Shown: piece by piece, positions 24,187 through 31,081 of the stretch
Numbering within the stretch: the first letter of the stretch is position 1
How the letters are laid out: the number at the start of each line of letters is the position of its first letter
From: Microbacterium sp. ProA8
GTDB taxonomy: Bacteria > Actinomycetota > Actinomycetes > Actinomycetales > Microbacteriaceae
Length of the DNA stretch: 64,000 bases
Direction of reading: 5' to 3'
NCBI RefSeq assembly: GCF_039905635.1
Contig: NZ_CP157000.1
Location: 620,001 to 684,000, forward strand
Notes under the pieces: generated by a model
Told to the model about the DNA's origin: nothing
Database searches by the model: none
What the model saw: only the letters and a program-made list of their open reading frames with translations
Made by a program: the position numbers and the translations under genes

Positions 24187-24247
24187 GTTCACTTGCGCTA
24201 TATGTACGCGAAACGGCGGGCGCGGCGTACGTATAGCGCAAGTGAAC
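24187..24247. terminator. Long palindromic hairpin after metB (copy 1 of a pair)
   Basis: 23-bp stem with one G-U-compatible mismatch: arms 24187-24209 and 24225-24247, beginning GTTCACTTGCGCTATA, with a 15-base loop. It lies 41 bases past the metB stop. A second element with the same outer arm occurs at 26467-26525 after the next + strand gene. Probably a terminator carried by a repeat family. Confidence 0.7.
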
Positions 24248-24302
24248 ACGAGGGGAGAGCCGCGCGGGGGCCGGTGGCACGCGGGGTCCTAGGCTCGGGG
24301 GC

Positions 24303-26420
24303 ATGACCGCGAGCCCCGGCATCCGTTCGTCCGTCCTCGCGGAGCCGCTGCGCATCGGCGCGGTCACGGTGCCGAACCGCATCATGCAGACGGCGCACTC
24401 GAAGCAGTACTCCGACCGCGTCGAGTCCGACCGCGAGACGGCGTACTACGTGCGCCGGGTGCGCGGCGGGTGCGGGCTGTTCGTCGCCGGCAACCACTTC
24501 GTGCATCCGACCGGGTCGATCCGCGGATTCGAGGACGCCTACCGCGCCGAGGGCGTCGCCGCGTCGAAGCGGATGACGGATGCCGTGCACGAGGCGGGCG
24601 CGAAGATCTTCGTCCAGCTCAACCACCACGGCGCGCAGGCCCAGCCCGACGGGCCCGACGGTCCGCGTGCGGTGTACGCCCCGTCGCGCGTGCTCTCGCC
24701 GTCGACCGCGCACGCCACCCGCGAGATGGACCGCGCCGACATCGCGGCGCTCGTCGAGGGCTGGGCGCTGTCGGCCGAGAACGCGCGGAACGGCGGGTTC
24801 GACGGCGTCGAGATCCACATGGCGCACGGCTATCTGCTGCACCAGTTCCTCTCGCCGCTCTACAACGCCCGTACGGATGAATATGGCGCCGGCGAGGACG
24901 GCGGCGACCTCGAGGGACGCACGCGGTTCCCGCGCGAGGTGCTGCGCGCGGTGCGGGAGCGGGTGGGCGACGACTTCACCGTGGGTATCCGCATCGTCGC
25001 GAACGAATTCCACCCCGACGGCATCGACGGCGCCGGCATGCGCGAGATCATCGCGCGGCTGCGGGCCGAGGCGCGCATCGACTTCCTCGACCTCGCCGCC
25101 GGCGGCTACCACAACGTCCACTACATCTTCCCGTCCTCGCCGATGCCCTACGCGTGGCTCCGCGACGACGTGGCGGCGGTGAAGGCCGCGAACCCCGATG
25201 TGCCGGTGTTCGGCGTCGGCGCCGCGCGCTCGGTCGAAGAGGCGGAAGAGGTCGTCGCCTCGGGCATCGCCGACATGGTGGCGCTCACCCGTGCGCAGAT
25301 CGCCGACCCCGACCTCGGCCGCAAGCTGATCGGGCTCGAGCCGGTCGACGGCGCCGAGCGCGGCATCCGTCACTGCATCCGGCTGAATCAGGGATGCCTC
25401 GGCCGGGGCAGTCGGGGACTCGCGATGTCGTGCACGGTGAACCCGCTCGCCGGACGCGAGCTCGAACGCGGCGAGCGGCCGCGCGCGGCGTCGTCGCAGC
25501 GGTGGATCGTGGTCGGGGGCGGACCGGCCGGCATGCGCGCCGCCGTCGAGCTCGCGACCGACGGCCACGCCGTGACCCTGATCGAACGGGCGCAGGAGCT
25601 CGGCGGCCAGCTGCGGCTCGCTCGCCGCGTGACGGGGCGCGAGAGCGTCGGCCTGCTCGTCGACGACCTCGCGCGGGACCTCGCCGCGGCGGGCGTCGAG
25701 GTGCGTCTCGGCGTCGATGTCACCGCCGAGACGCTGCGCAGCGAAGCGGCGGACGGCATCGTGGTCGCCACCGGCGCCGTGGCACCGGCGAGCACGTCGC
25801 TCGCGCTGGGCGGCGCGTACGCCGGCGGTTTCCCCGCCGCGGGCACCATCGACGCCTTCGCCGCGGTGTCGCCGGAGGCGGGCAGGGCGCCGCTCGGACG
25901 GCGGATCGCGATCGTGGATGCCGACGGCACGGCGTACGCCGCCGGGGTCGTGCTGACGCTCCTCGAGCGCGTCGACGAGCTCGAGCTCATCACGCCCTTC
26001 GAGACGGTGTTCCCGCACATCGGCGCCGGGTACGACCGTCCCCTGCTGCTCGAGCGCCTGGGGGCGCACGGCGGCTTCCGGCGACGCCCGGCACACCGGG
26101 TGGAGGCGATCGAGCCCGGCGCGGTGACGGTGCGCGACACGCTCACCGGTGCCGTCGAGATGATCCCGGGCGTCGACGCCGTGGTCGCGATCGAGCCGCG
26201 AGCGGCGGTCGGCATCCCGGGGCTCACGGCGGACACTCTCCCCGCGCCTCTTCCGGGCGTCGCCGGCGCTGCGCCTGGAGCCTCCGGGCGCGTCGGCGCA
26301 GCCGCGCCGCGGGTCGTCGTGATCGGCGACGCCTTCGCCCCCCGCACCATCGACGCGGCGATCTTCGAAGCGGTCGAGCTCGCCTACGACGTCGCAGGGC
26401 TGGCGGTCCTCCGCGGCTGA
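24303..26420 (+). CDS. NADH:flavin oxidoreductase / 2,4-dienoyl-CoA reductase-type enzyme (705 aa)
   Basis: Old-yellow-enzyme TIM barrel (residues about 10-345: QTAHSKQYSD, VQLNHHGAQA, FDGVEIHMAHGYLLHQFLSP) joined to a FAD/NAD(P)-binding pair of Rossmann domains (WIVVGGGPAGMRAAVE, LIERAQELGGQL). This is the layout of dienoyl-CoA reductase and trimethylamine dehydrogenase. Between them the usual C-x2-C-x3-C-x11-C cluster reads C358-IR-L361-NQG-C365...C377, so one Fe-S ligand is Leu. TAGGCT (24290-24295) precedes the ATG by 7 bases, suggesting a leaderless mRNA. It stands alone between two matching hairpins. Substrate unknown. Confidence 0.85.
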   Translation: MTASPGIRSSVLAEPLRIGAVTVPNRIMQTAHSKQYSDRVESDRETAYYVRRVRGGCGLFVAGNHFVHPTGSIRGFEDAYRAEGVAASKRMTDAVHEAGAKIFVQLNHHGAQAQPDGPDGPRAVYAPSRVLSPSTAHATREMDRADIAALVEGWALSAENARNGGFDGVEIHMAHGYLLHQFLSPLYNARTDEYGAGEDGGDLEGRTRFPREVLRAVRERVGDDFTVGIRIVANEFHPDGIDGAGMREIIARLRAEARIDFLDLAAGGYHNVHYIFPSSPMPYAWLRDDVAAVKAANPDVPVFGVGAARSVEEAEEVVASGIADMVALTRAQIADPDLGRKLIGLEPVDGAERGIRHCIRLNQGCLGRGSRGLAMSCTVNPLAGRELERGERPRAASSQRWIVVGGGPAGMRAAVELATDGHAVTLIERAQELGGQLRLARRVTGRESVGLLVDDLARDLAAAGVEVRLGVDVTAETLRSEAADGIVVATGAVAPASTSLALGGAYAGGFPAAGTIDAFAAVSPEAGRAPLGRRIAIVDADGTAYAAGVVLTLLERVDELELITPFETVFPHIGAGYDRPLLLERLGAHGGFRRRPAHRVEAIEPGAVTVRDTLTGAVEMIPGVDAVVAIEPRAAVGIPGLTADTLPAPLPGVAGAAPGASGRVGAAAPRVVVIGDAFAPRTIDAAIFEAVELAYDVAGLAVLRG

Positions 26421-26466
26421 TCTTCCGTGGCCTCCATTCGTTCTCACGCCTGCGAACTCCGAGGGG

Positions 26467-26525
26467 TTCACTTGCGCTGAACGTACACGGATCGCACCGG
26501 GGCGCGTACGTTCAGCGCAAGTGAA
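26467..26525. terminator. Long palindromic hairpin (copy 2 of a pair)
   Basis: Perfect 20-bp stem: TTCACTTGCGCTGAACGTAC (26467-26486) with 26506-26525, 19-base loop. The outer arm TTCACTTGCGCT is shared with 24187-24247, while the next four bases differ (GAAC against ATAT) with matching changes on the other arm. It lies 46 bases past the flavoenzyme stop. Confidence 0.7.
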
Positions 26526-26574
26526 GCGATTCACCGCACGGCGGTCGGGAGGCGGCCTTGCCAAGGCGGCGCGC

Positions 26575-26616
26575 CGCGGAGGCGGAGCCGCGGAGGCGGA
26601 GCCGCGGAGGCGGAGC
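26575..26616. repeat. Three tandem 14-bp repeats
   Basis: CGCGGAGGCGGAGC repeated three times without interruption, then decaying. It lies directly upstream of the SLC13 permease promoter. An in-frame ATG at 26521 would translate it as an Arg/Gly-rich leader, which I consider non-coding. Confidence 0.7.
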
Positions 26617-26643
26617 CGGAGGCGGCGTCGTGAGGGCGGTGGC

Positions 26644-26649
26644 TACGCT
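26644..26649 (+). promoter_or_regulatory. -10 element of the SLC13-type permease gene
   Basis: TACGCT, 6 bases before the GTG start, with no ribosome-binding site between. It fits a leaderless transcript and helps choose the start at 26656. Confidence 0.5.
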
Positions 26650-26655
26650 GGGGCC

Positions 26656-28215
26656 GTGGACCCCGTCACCGCAACACTCGTCATCCTGGTGCTGGCGGTG
26701 ATCGCGTTCGTGAGCAACCGCGTGCCGATCGGGATCGTCGCCATCGGCGTCGCGCTGGCGCTCTACTTCACGGGCGTGCTGACGCTGCCCCAGGCGCTCG
26801 CGGGGTTCGGCGATCCGACCGTGGTGTTCATCGCCGCGCTGTTCGTGGTGAGCGAATCGCTGGATGCGACCGGCGTCACCGCGTGGGCAGGGCAGAAGGT
26901 GATCGGCCGCGCCGGCACGAAGCGCACCACGCTCGTCCTCGTGACCGCCCTGCTGGTGGCGGGGCTGACGGCGCTCATCAGCATCAACGGCGCCGTCGCG
27001 GCGCTGCTCCCGCTCGTCGTCGTGGTCGCAGCCCGTGCGGGCATCGCCTCGTCGAAACTGCTGATGCCGCTCGCCTTCGCGGCCTCCGCGGGCTCGCTCC
27101 TGCTGCTCACCGGAACCCCGGTCAACATCATCGTGTCGGAGTTCGCCGCCGGCGCCGGGGGACGGGAGTTCGGGTTCTTCGAGTTCGCGCTCGTCGGCAT
27201 CCCGGTGCTGCTCGGCACCCTCGTGATCCTGCTGCTCGGCGGCCGGCTGGTGCCGGAGCGGAAGGGCGCGATCATGCCCGTCGACCTGGTGCGGCACGCG
27301 CGCATGCTGCGTCAGCAGTATTCGCTGACGCTCGACACCGGCATGCTCCTCGGCCCGAACACCGGAGTGACCGAGGTCGTGGTGGCGCCGCGCTCGCCGC
27401 TGATCGGCACGCGCGTCTGCGCGGGCATGACGACGCCCGACGGCGACCTCGTCGTGCTGGCGGCGCGGCGCGGCGACGAGCACCTCAAGGGCACCGAGTT
27501 CATCGTCCAGTCCGGCGATGCCCTGCTGCTCCAGGGAGCGTGGGATGACCTGACCCGGCGGACGCAGGACCCCTCGGTGCTGGTGGTCGACGACCCGGCA
27601 CAGCTGCGTCGGTCGGTGCCCCTCGGGCGCGGCGCGAAGCGGGCGATCGGCATCCTGCTCGCGATGATCGTGCTGCTCGCCACGGGGCTCGTGCCGCCGG
27701 CGGTCGCCGCACTGCTCGCGGCGTGCGCCCTCGTCCTCTCCCGCACGGTCACGGTGACGGCGGCGTATCACGCGATCTCGTGGACGACCGTCGTGCTCAT
27801 CGCGGGGATGATCCCGCTGTCGACGGCCTTCATCAGCACCGGCACGGCCGACCTCGTGGCCGACGGCATGCTGTCCATGCTCGGCGGCGCCGGTCCCCAT
27901 GTCGCACTGCTCGCCCTGTGCGGGATCACCGTCGTGCTCGGCCAGCTGATCAGCAACACGGCGACGGTGCTCATCGTTGCGCCGATCGCCATCTCGGTCG
28001 CACGGGCACTCGATGTGTCGGTGCAGCCCTTCATGATGGCGCTCGCCGTCGCCGGTGCTGCTGCGTTCCTGACGCCGATCGCGACGCCCGCGAACCTCAT
28101 GGTGATGGAGCCGGCGGGGTACCGGTTCGGCGACTACTGGAAGCTCGGGCTGCCGCTCGCGCTGTTCTTCCTCGCCGTCGCCGTCTTCTACGTTCCGCTC
28201 GTCTGGCCGTTCTGA
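26656..28215 (+). CDS. SLC13-family permease with central TrkA-C domain (519 aa)
   Basis: Ion transporter superfamily membrane protein: about ten to twelve hydrophobic segments in two halves. The first half ends with SINGAVAALLPLVVVVAARAG and TGTPVNIIVSEFAAGAGG, the second has GQLISNTATVLIVAPIAISVA and FLTPIATPANLMVMEPAGYRFGDYWKLG; these paired hairpin motifs are typical of SLC13/DASS and ArsB-like carriers. A single TrkA-C (RCK_C) domain sits between them (TEVVVAPRSPLIGTRV...GDALLLQGAWDDL). Likely substrates are dicarboxylates, sulfate or another anion; the nearby sulfur genes make sulfate tempting but unproven. Start GTG 26656 as judged by the -10 and the first helix. Confidence 0.85.
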   Translation: MDPVTATLVILVLAVIAFVSNRVPIGIVAIGVALALYFTGVLTLPQALAGFGDPTVVFIAALFVVSESLDATGVTAWAGQKVIGRAGTKRTTLVLVTALLVAGLTALISINGAVAALLPLVVVVAARAGIASSKLLMPLAFAASAGSLLLLTGTPVNIIVSEFAAGAGGREFGFFEFALVGIPVLLGTLVILLLGGRLVPERKGAIMPVDLVRHARMLRQQYSLTLDTGMLLGPNTGVTEVVVAPRSPLIGTRVCAGMTTPDGDLVVLAARRGDEHLKGTEFIVQSGDALLLQGAWDDLTRRTQDPSVLVVDDPAQLRRSVPLGRGAKRAIGILLAMIVLLATGLVPPAVAALLAACALVLSRTVTVTAAYHAISWTTVVLIAGMIPLSTAFISTGTADLVADGMLSMLGGAGPHVALLALCGITVVLGQLISNTATVLIVAPIAISVARALDVSVQPFMMALAVAGAAAFLTPIATPANLMVMEPAGYRFGDYWKLGLPLALFFLAVAVFYVPLVWPF

Positions 28216-28246
28216 CCGGTACGTCCTGTCTTGCGGGGTGCCGTTC

Positions 28247-28396
28247 TCGGCGACTCGCCAAGACCCGCCATCACGAGGCGCACTCCATGGCGATTCGCCA
28301 GAACCCGTCGGCGAGGGCGGCGCGCCGGACGGAACGCTCGGCCGTGACAGTCGCCAAGGATCACCATTTCCCGGGCACATTTCTGGCGACTCGCCA
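28247..28396. repeat. Three copies of the palindrome GGCGAYTCGCCA
   Basis: GGCGACTCGCCA at 28249-28260, TGGCGATTCGCCA at 28288-28300 and TGGCGACTCGCCA at 28384-28396, each followed by AGAACC, AGACCC or AAAGG. They lie between convergent genes, so a promoter role is unlikely. Function unknown. Confidence 0.6.
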
Positions 28397-28416
28397 AAAG
28401 GCGCGCGGGGTGGTGC

Positions 28417-28453
28417 GCGACGCCCCGGTGGTTCGGGTCCACCGGGGCGTCGC
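28417..28453. terminator. Terminator downstream of the SDR gene
   Basis: Perfect 15-bp stem GCGACGCCCCGGTGG / CCACCGGGGCGTCGC with a 7-base loop TTCGGGT, directly after the SDR stop on the minus strand. Symmetric, so it could also stop permease transcription. Confidence 0.7.
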
Positions 28454-28459
28454 GGGTTC

Positions 28460-29485
28460 TCAGGCGGCCGACCAGCCGCCGTCGCTGGCGAGGTTCTGGC
28501 CGTTGACGTTGACGCCGTCGTCGCTCAGCAGGAACGTGATCGAGGCAGCGAGGCGATCCGGGGTCACCGGAGCCACCATGACCGCCATGCCGGTGCGCAC
28601 GCGGTCGGCACCCAGCGGCGAGTTGAACTTCGCCTCGATGTTGGTGATCACCGCGCCGGGAGCGACGGCGTTGACACGGATGCCGCTCGGTCCGTACATG
28701 AAGGCGCTCGACTTCGTGAGGCCGACGACGGCGTGCTTCGATGCGGTGTACGCTGCCCCGGCGGCCGAGCCGCGGAGGGATGCCTCGGACGAGATGTTCA
28801 CGATCGAGCCGCTGCCCTGCGCGAGCATCGCCGGGATGACGGCGCGCATGAGCTTCATCGTGCCGGTGACGTTCACGCGGAACACGCGATCCCAGACGGC
28901 GTCGGTGACATCGCCGACCGGGGTCATGTCGTCCATGATCCCGGCGATGTTGGCGAGGGCGTCGATCCTGTCGCCGGCCGCCTCGATGATGCGGGCGACG
29001 CCCTCATCGTCGGTGATGTCGGCGGTGAGCGCGACGACGTCCGCTCCGGCGTGCGCGGCGACGAACTCGTCGAGGCGCTCCTGGCTGACGTCGACCGCGA
29101 TCACGCGACCGCCTTCCCGCGCCACGCGCGAGGCGGTGGCGCGGCCGATGCCGGAACCGGCGCCGGTGACGATGACGGTCTGACCCGTGAAGCGACCCGA
29201 GGTGATCTTCTCGACCCACTCCGTCTTCGGGGTCTCGTCGGCGGGCTCGGCCGCGACGGCGTCGGGGTTGACCTGTGCGATCAGCGCATCGAGGGCCGCC
29301 TGCGGGAAGGCGCCGCCGCTCATGGCGACGAGGTTCGCGAGGGGGAGCGAGGCGATCGGCGCGAGTGCGTCGGCGCTCTGACCGCCCTGGGCGAGGAGGC
29401 CGCGCAGTGCGGCGCCGCCGGCCGGGTCGTCGAGCCAGGTCTGGATGGTGGACGCTCCGGTGAGCGGAGCGGTGGTGGTGCTCAT
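28460..29485 (-). CDS. Short-chain dehydrogenase/reductase with N-terminal extension (341 aa)
   Basis: Classical SDR in residues about 105-341: TGAGSGIGRATA cofactor loop, NIAGIMDD, catalytic Ser in SIVNISSEAS, YTASKHAVVGLTK and a PGAVITNI tail. About 100 residues precede it (TIQTWLDDPAGGAALRGLL..., PLANLVAMSGG...LDALIAQVN), an alpha-helical module unlike an SDR. I recall similar segments at the ends of some actinobacterial glycosidases but cannot name the family. ATG 29485 follows AGAAAGGGA. It faces a divergent TetR gene across a palindromic site. Substrate unknown. Confidence 0.85.
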   Translation of the reverse strand: MSTTTAPLTGASTIQTWLDDPAGGAALRGLLAQGGQSADALAPIASLPLANLVAMSGGAFPQAALDALIAQVNPDAVAAEPADETPKTEWVEKITSGRFTGQTVIVTGAGSGIGRATASRVAREGGRVIAVDVSQERLDEFVAAHAGADVVALTADITDDEGVARIIEAAGDRIDALANIAGIMDDMTPVGDVTDAVWDRVFRVNVTGTMKLMRAVIPAMLAQGSGSIVNISSEASLRGSAAGAAYTASKHAVVGLTKSSAFMYGPSGIRVNAVAPGAVITNIEAKFNSPLGADRVRTGMAVMVAPVTPDRLAASITFLLSDDGVNVNGQNLASDGGWSAA

Positions 29486-29561
29486 GGCGTGTTCATTCCC
29501 TTTCTTCATGCAGTGTGGGCGGGCTGCGGGTCCGGGGCGGAGGAACCTTCGGGGCGGCTCC

Positions 29562-29590
29562 TACCGGACGGCATTGTCCGGTACTAGGCT
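29562..29590. promoter_or_regulatory. TetR operator and -10 between SDR and tetR
   Basis: Perfect inverted repeat TACCGGAC-GGCATT-GTCCGGTA (29562-29583), followed at once by TAGGCT (29585-29590), the -10 of the tetR gene, whose GTG starts 6 bases later. This is a likely autoregulatory operator that could also control the divergent SDR gene. Confidence 0.65.
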
Positions 29591-29596
29591 ACACCC

Positions 29597-30172
29597 GTGC
29601 CCAGCACCGCATCCCCCCGTGCGCATCCCCGCCAGAATCGTGGCCCCGCCGCCGCGGCCGACAACCGTCGCGCGCTCATCGCCGCCGCCCGCGAGGTCTA
29701 CGCCGAAGGCGGACTCGGCGCGCCGTTCAGCGCCGTCGCCAAGCGCGCCGGCGTCGGGCAGGGAAGCCTGTACCGCCACTTCCCCGACCGCACGGCCCTG
29801 GCCGTCGCCGTCTTCGAAGACAACGTCCGCGACCTGGAGGAGTACACCTCCGACCCCGAACGCACCATCGACGACCTGTTCGGCCGCCTGGTCGACCAGG
29901 CGGTCGTCTCGACGGCGTTCATCGAGCTCCTCACCGCCGATCTGACCGACCCGCGGGTGGCCGTCCTGGGTGCCCGCTTCCAGGCCCTGGTGGAGCGCCT
30001 CGTCACCCGCGACCGCGCATCGGGCCGCCTCGGATCCCACATCGAGACCGACGACGTCACGCTCGCGGCGGGCATGCTGGCGACCGAGCTCGCCCGCGCA
30101 GATCCCGCACAGCGCCCTGTCGTCGCACGGCGGGCCCGCGCGCTTTTCGCCGCGGCATTCGCGCCGCGATGA
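29597..30172 (+). CDS. TetR/AcrR family transcriptional regulator (191 aa)
   Basis: Helix-turn-helix at residues about 17-65: RRALIAAAREVYAEGGLGAPFSAVAKRAGVGQGSLYRHFPDRTALAVAVF. The C-terminal domain resembles the TetR_C_33-like group (SBI motif unknown). The GTG start lies 6 bases after TAGGCT with no ribosome-binding site, so the mRNA is probably leaderless. It is divergent from the SDR gene, with a perfect palindrome in the shared region, so the SDR is the likely target. The effector is unknown, probably the SDR substrate. Confidence 0.9.
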   Translation: MPSTASPRAHPRQNRGPAAAADNRRALIAAAREVYAEGGLGAPFSAVAKRAGVGQGSLYRHFPDRTALAVAVFEDNVRDLEEYTSDPERTIDDLFGRLVDQAVVSTAFIELLTADLTDPRVAVLGARFQALVERLVTRDRASGRLGSHIETDDVTLAAGMLATELARADPAQRPVVARRARALFAAAFAPR

Positions 30173-30192
30173 TCCGGCAGTAGGCTCCTGCC

Positions 30193-30519
30193 ATGGGACG
30201 GTTCATCTACGACACGAACGCGAACTCGGTCGACATCGACGACCGCACCCTGGCACATCTGCGCATCGTGGTGATGAACAAGCTCCGCCGCTCCGAGCCG
30301 TTCATGTTCGACGTCGAGATCGGCGACGGCAGCGGCCGGCGGAGCTTCTGGATCCACCCCTCGGTGCCGATCCAGTTCCACTTCTTCGGCAGCCGTCAGC
30401 CGCGCATCAACCGCAAGTGGGTCGAGGAGCTCATGCTCGCCGCCAGCGGGCCGAGCGGGCTCACGATCCTTCCCGAACCGACCGAGGACGAAGAGCCCGC
30501 CCCGCCGGAGACGTCGTAA
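30193..30519 (+). CDS. Small conserved actinobacterial protein (108 aa), paralogue of the gene at 30598-31044
   Basis: No named domain. MGRFIY...VDIDDRTLAHLRIVVMNKLRRSEPFMF, then GRRSFWIHPSVPIQFHFFGSRQP and WVEELMLAASGPSGLTILPEP with an acidic tail. I recall this family as widespread in Microbacteriaceae (DUF7882, sometimes mislabelled DNA ligase); I could not check this. No signal peptide or membrane segment; probably cytoplasmic. TAGGCT (30181-30186) ends 6 bases before ATG, so the mRNA should be leaderless. The next gene, on the opposite strand, encodes a paralogue. Confidence 0.75.
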   Translation: MGRFIYDTNANSVDIDDRTLAHLRIVVMNKLRRSEPFMFDVEIGDGSGRRSFWIHPSVPIQFHFFGSRQPRINRKWVEELMLAASGPSGLTILPEPTEDEEPAPPETS

Positions 30520-30597
30520 CGGCCGGGCCGGCGCCGAGCGGAGCTCTCGCCCCGGGAGGGTCCTCGGCCGCGACGGGAGGCCGCGGCGCAGCGACGG

Positions 30598-31044
30598 CTA
30601 CCCGTTGACGTCGTCGGCCGTGACCTCGGTGCCGCCGACGGTGAGGCGGTCGACGTCGATGTGATCGACGTCGACCTTGCCGAGCGAGAGGTCTGCCCCG
30701 TCTCCGAGGCCGGCTGCGGCATCCGGCACCTCCACCGGGCCGGTGTCGAAGTGCTCGGCGACGAGCAGGATGCCGCCGGTCGAGCTGGCCGAGTTCGCGA
30801 GCTCCTCGATCCAGTCGCGGCTGAGCTGCGTGGGCTCGGGATCGTCGAAGACGAACCGGAGCGGAATCGACGGGTGCAGCCAGATCGTGCTGCGCCCGCG
30901 AGGCTGGTCGTCGGGGTGGGTCCACGAGACGGTGAAGCTCTCATCGCGTCGCAGCTTGGTCGCTATGACGACTTTGAGGTGCGCCAGCGCGCGGTCTTCG
31001 ATGTGAATCGGCATCGCGCCGCCGCCGTAGTAGATCGTTCCCAC
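30598..31044 (-). CDS. Small conserved actinobacterial protein (148 aa), paralogue of the gene at 30193-30519
   Basis: The N-terminal two thirds align with the 108-aa neighbour: MGTIYY...IHIEDRALAHLKVVIATKLRRDESFTV, GRSTIWLHPSIPLRFVFDD, WIEELANSASSTGGILLVAE. It has an added C-terminal segment (LGDGADLSLGKVDVDHIDVDRLTVGG...), with a repetitive hydrophobic/acidic pattern. The GTG start lies 6 bases after TATTGT (31056-31051, minus strand), another leaderless candidate. The two genes converge tail to tail, consistent with an inverted duplication or independent retention. Function unknown. Confidence 0.75.
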   Translation of the reverse strand: MGTIYYGGGAMPIHIEDRALAHLKVVIATKLRRDESFTVSWTHPDDQPRGRSTIWLHPSIPLRFVFDDPEPTQLSRDWIEELANSASSTGGILLVAEHFDTGPVEVPDAAAGLGDGADLSLGKVDVDHIDVDRLTVGGTEVTADDVNG

Positions 31045-31081
31045 GCGCCAACAATAACCCGCGGCGGCGCATGTTACCGCC

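Noticed and set aside
26575..26616. CRISPR-like or satellite repeat
   Set aside because: Only three units of 14 bp with no spacers.
26521..26655. ATG at 26521 as a longer start for the SLC13 permease
   Set aside because: It would begin inside the palindromic repeat and translate the 14-bp tandem repeats as Arg/Gly-rich sequence. The GTG at 26656 follows a -10 and precedes the first helix.
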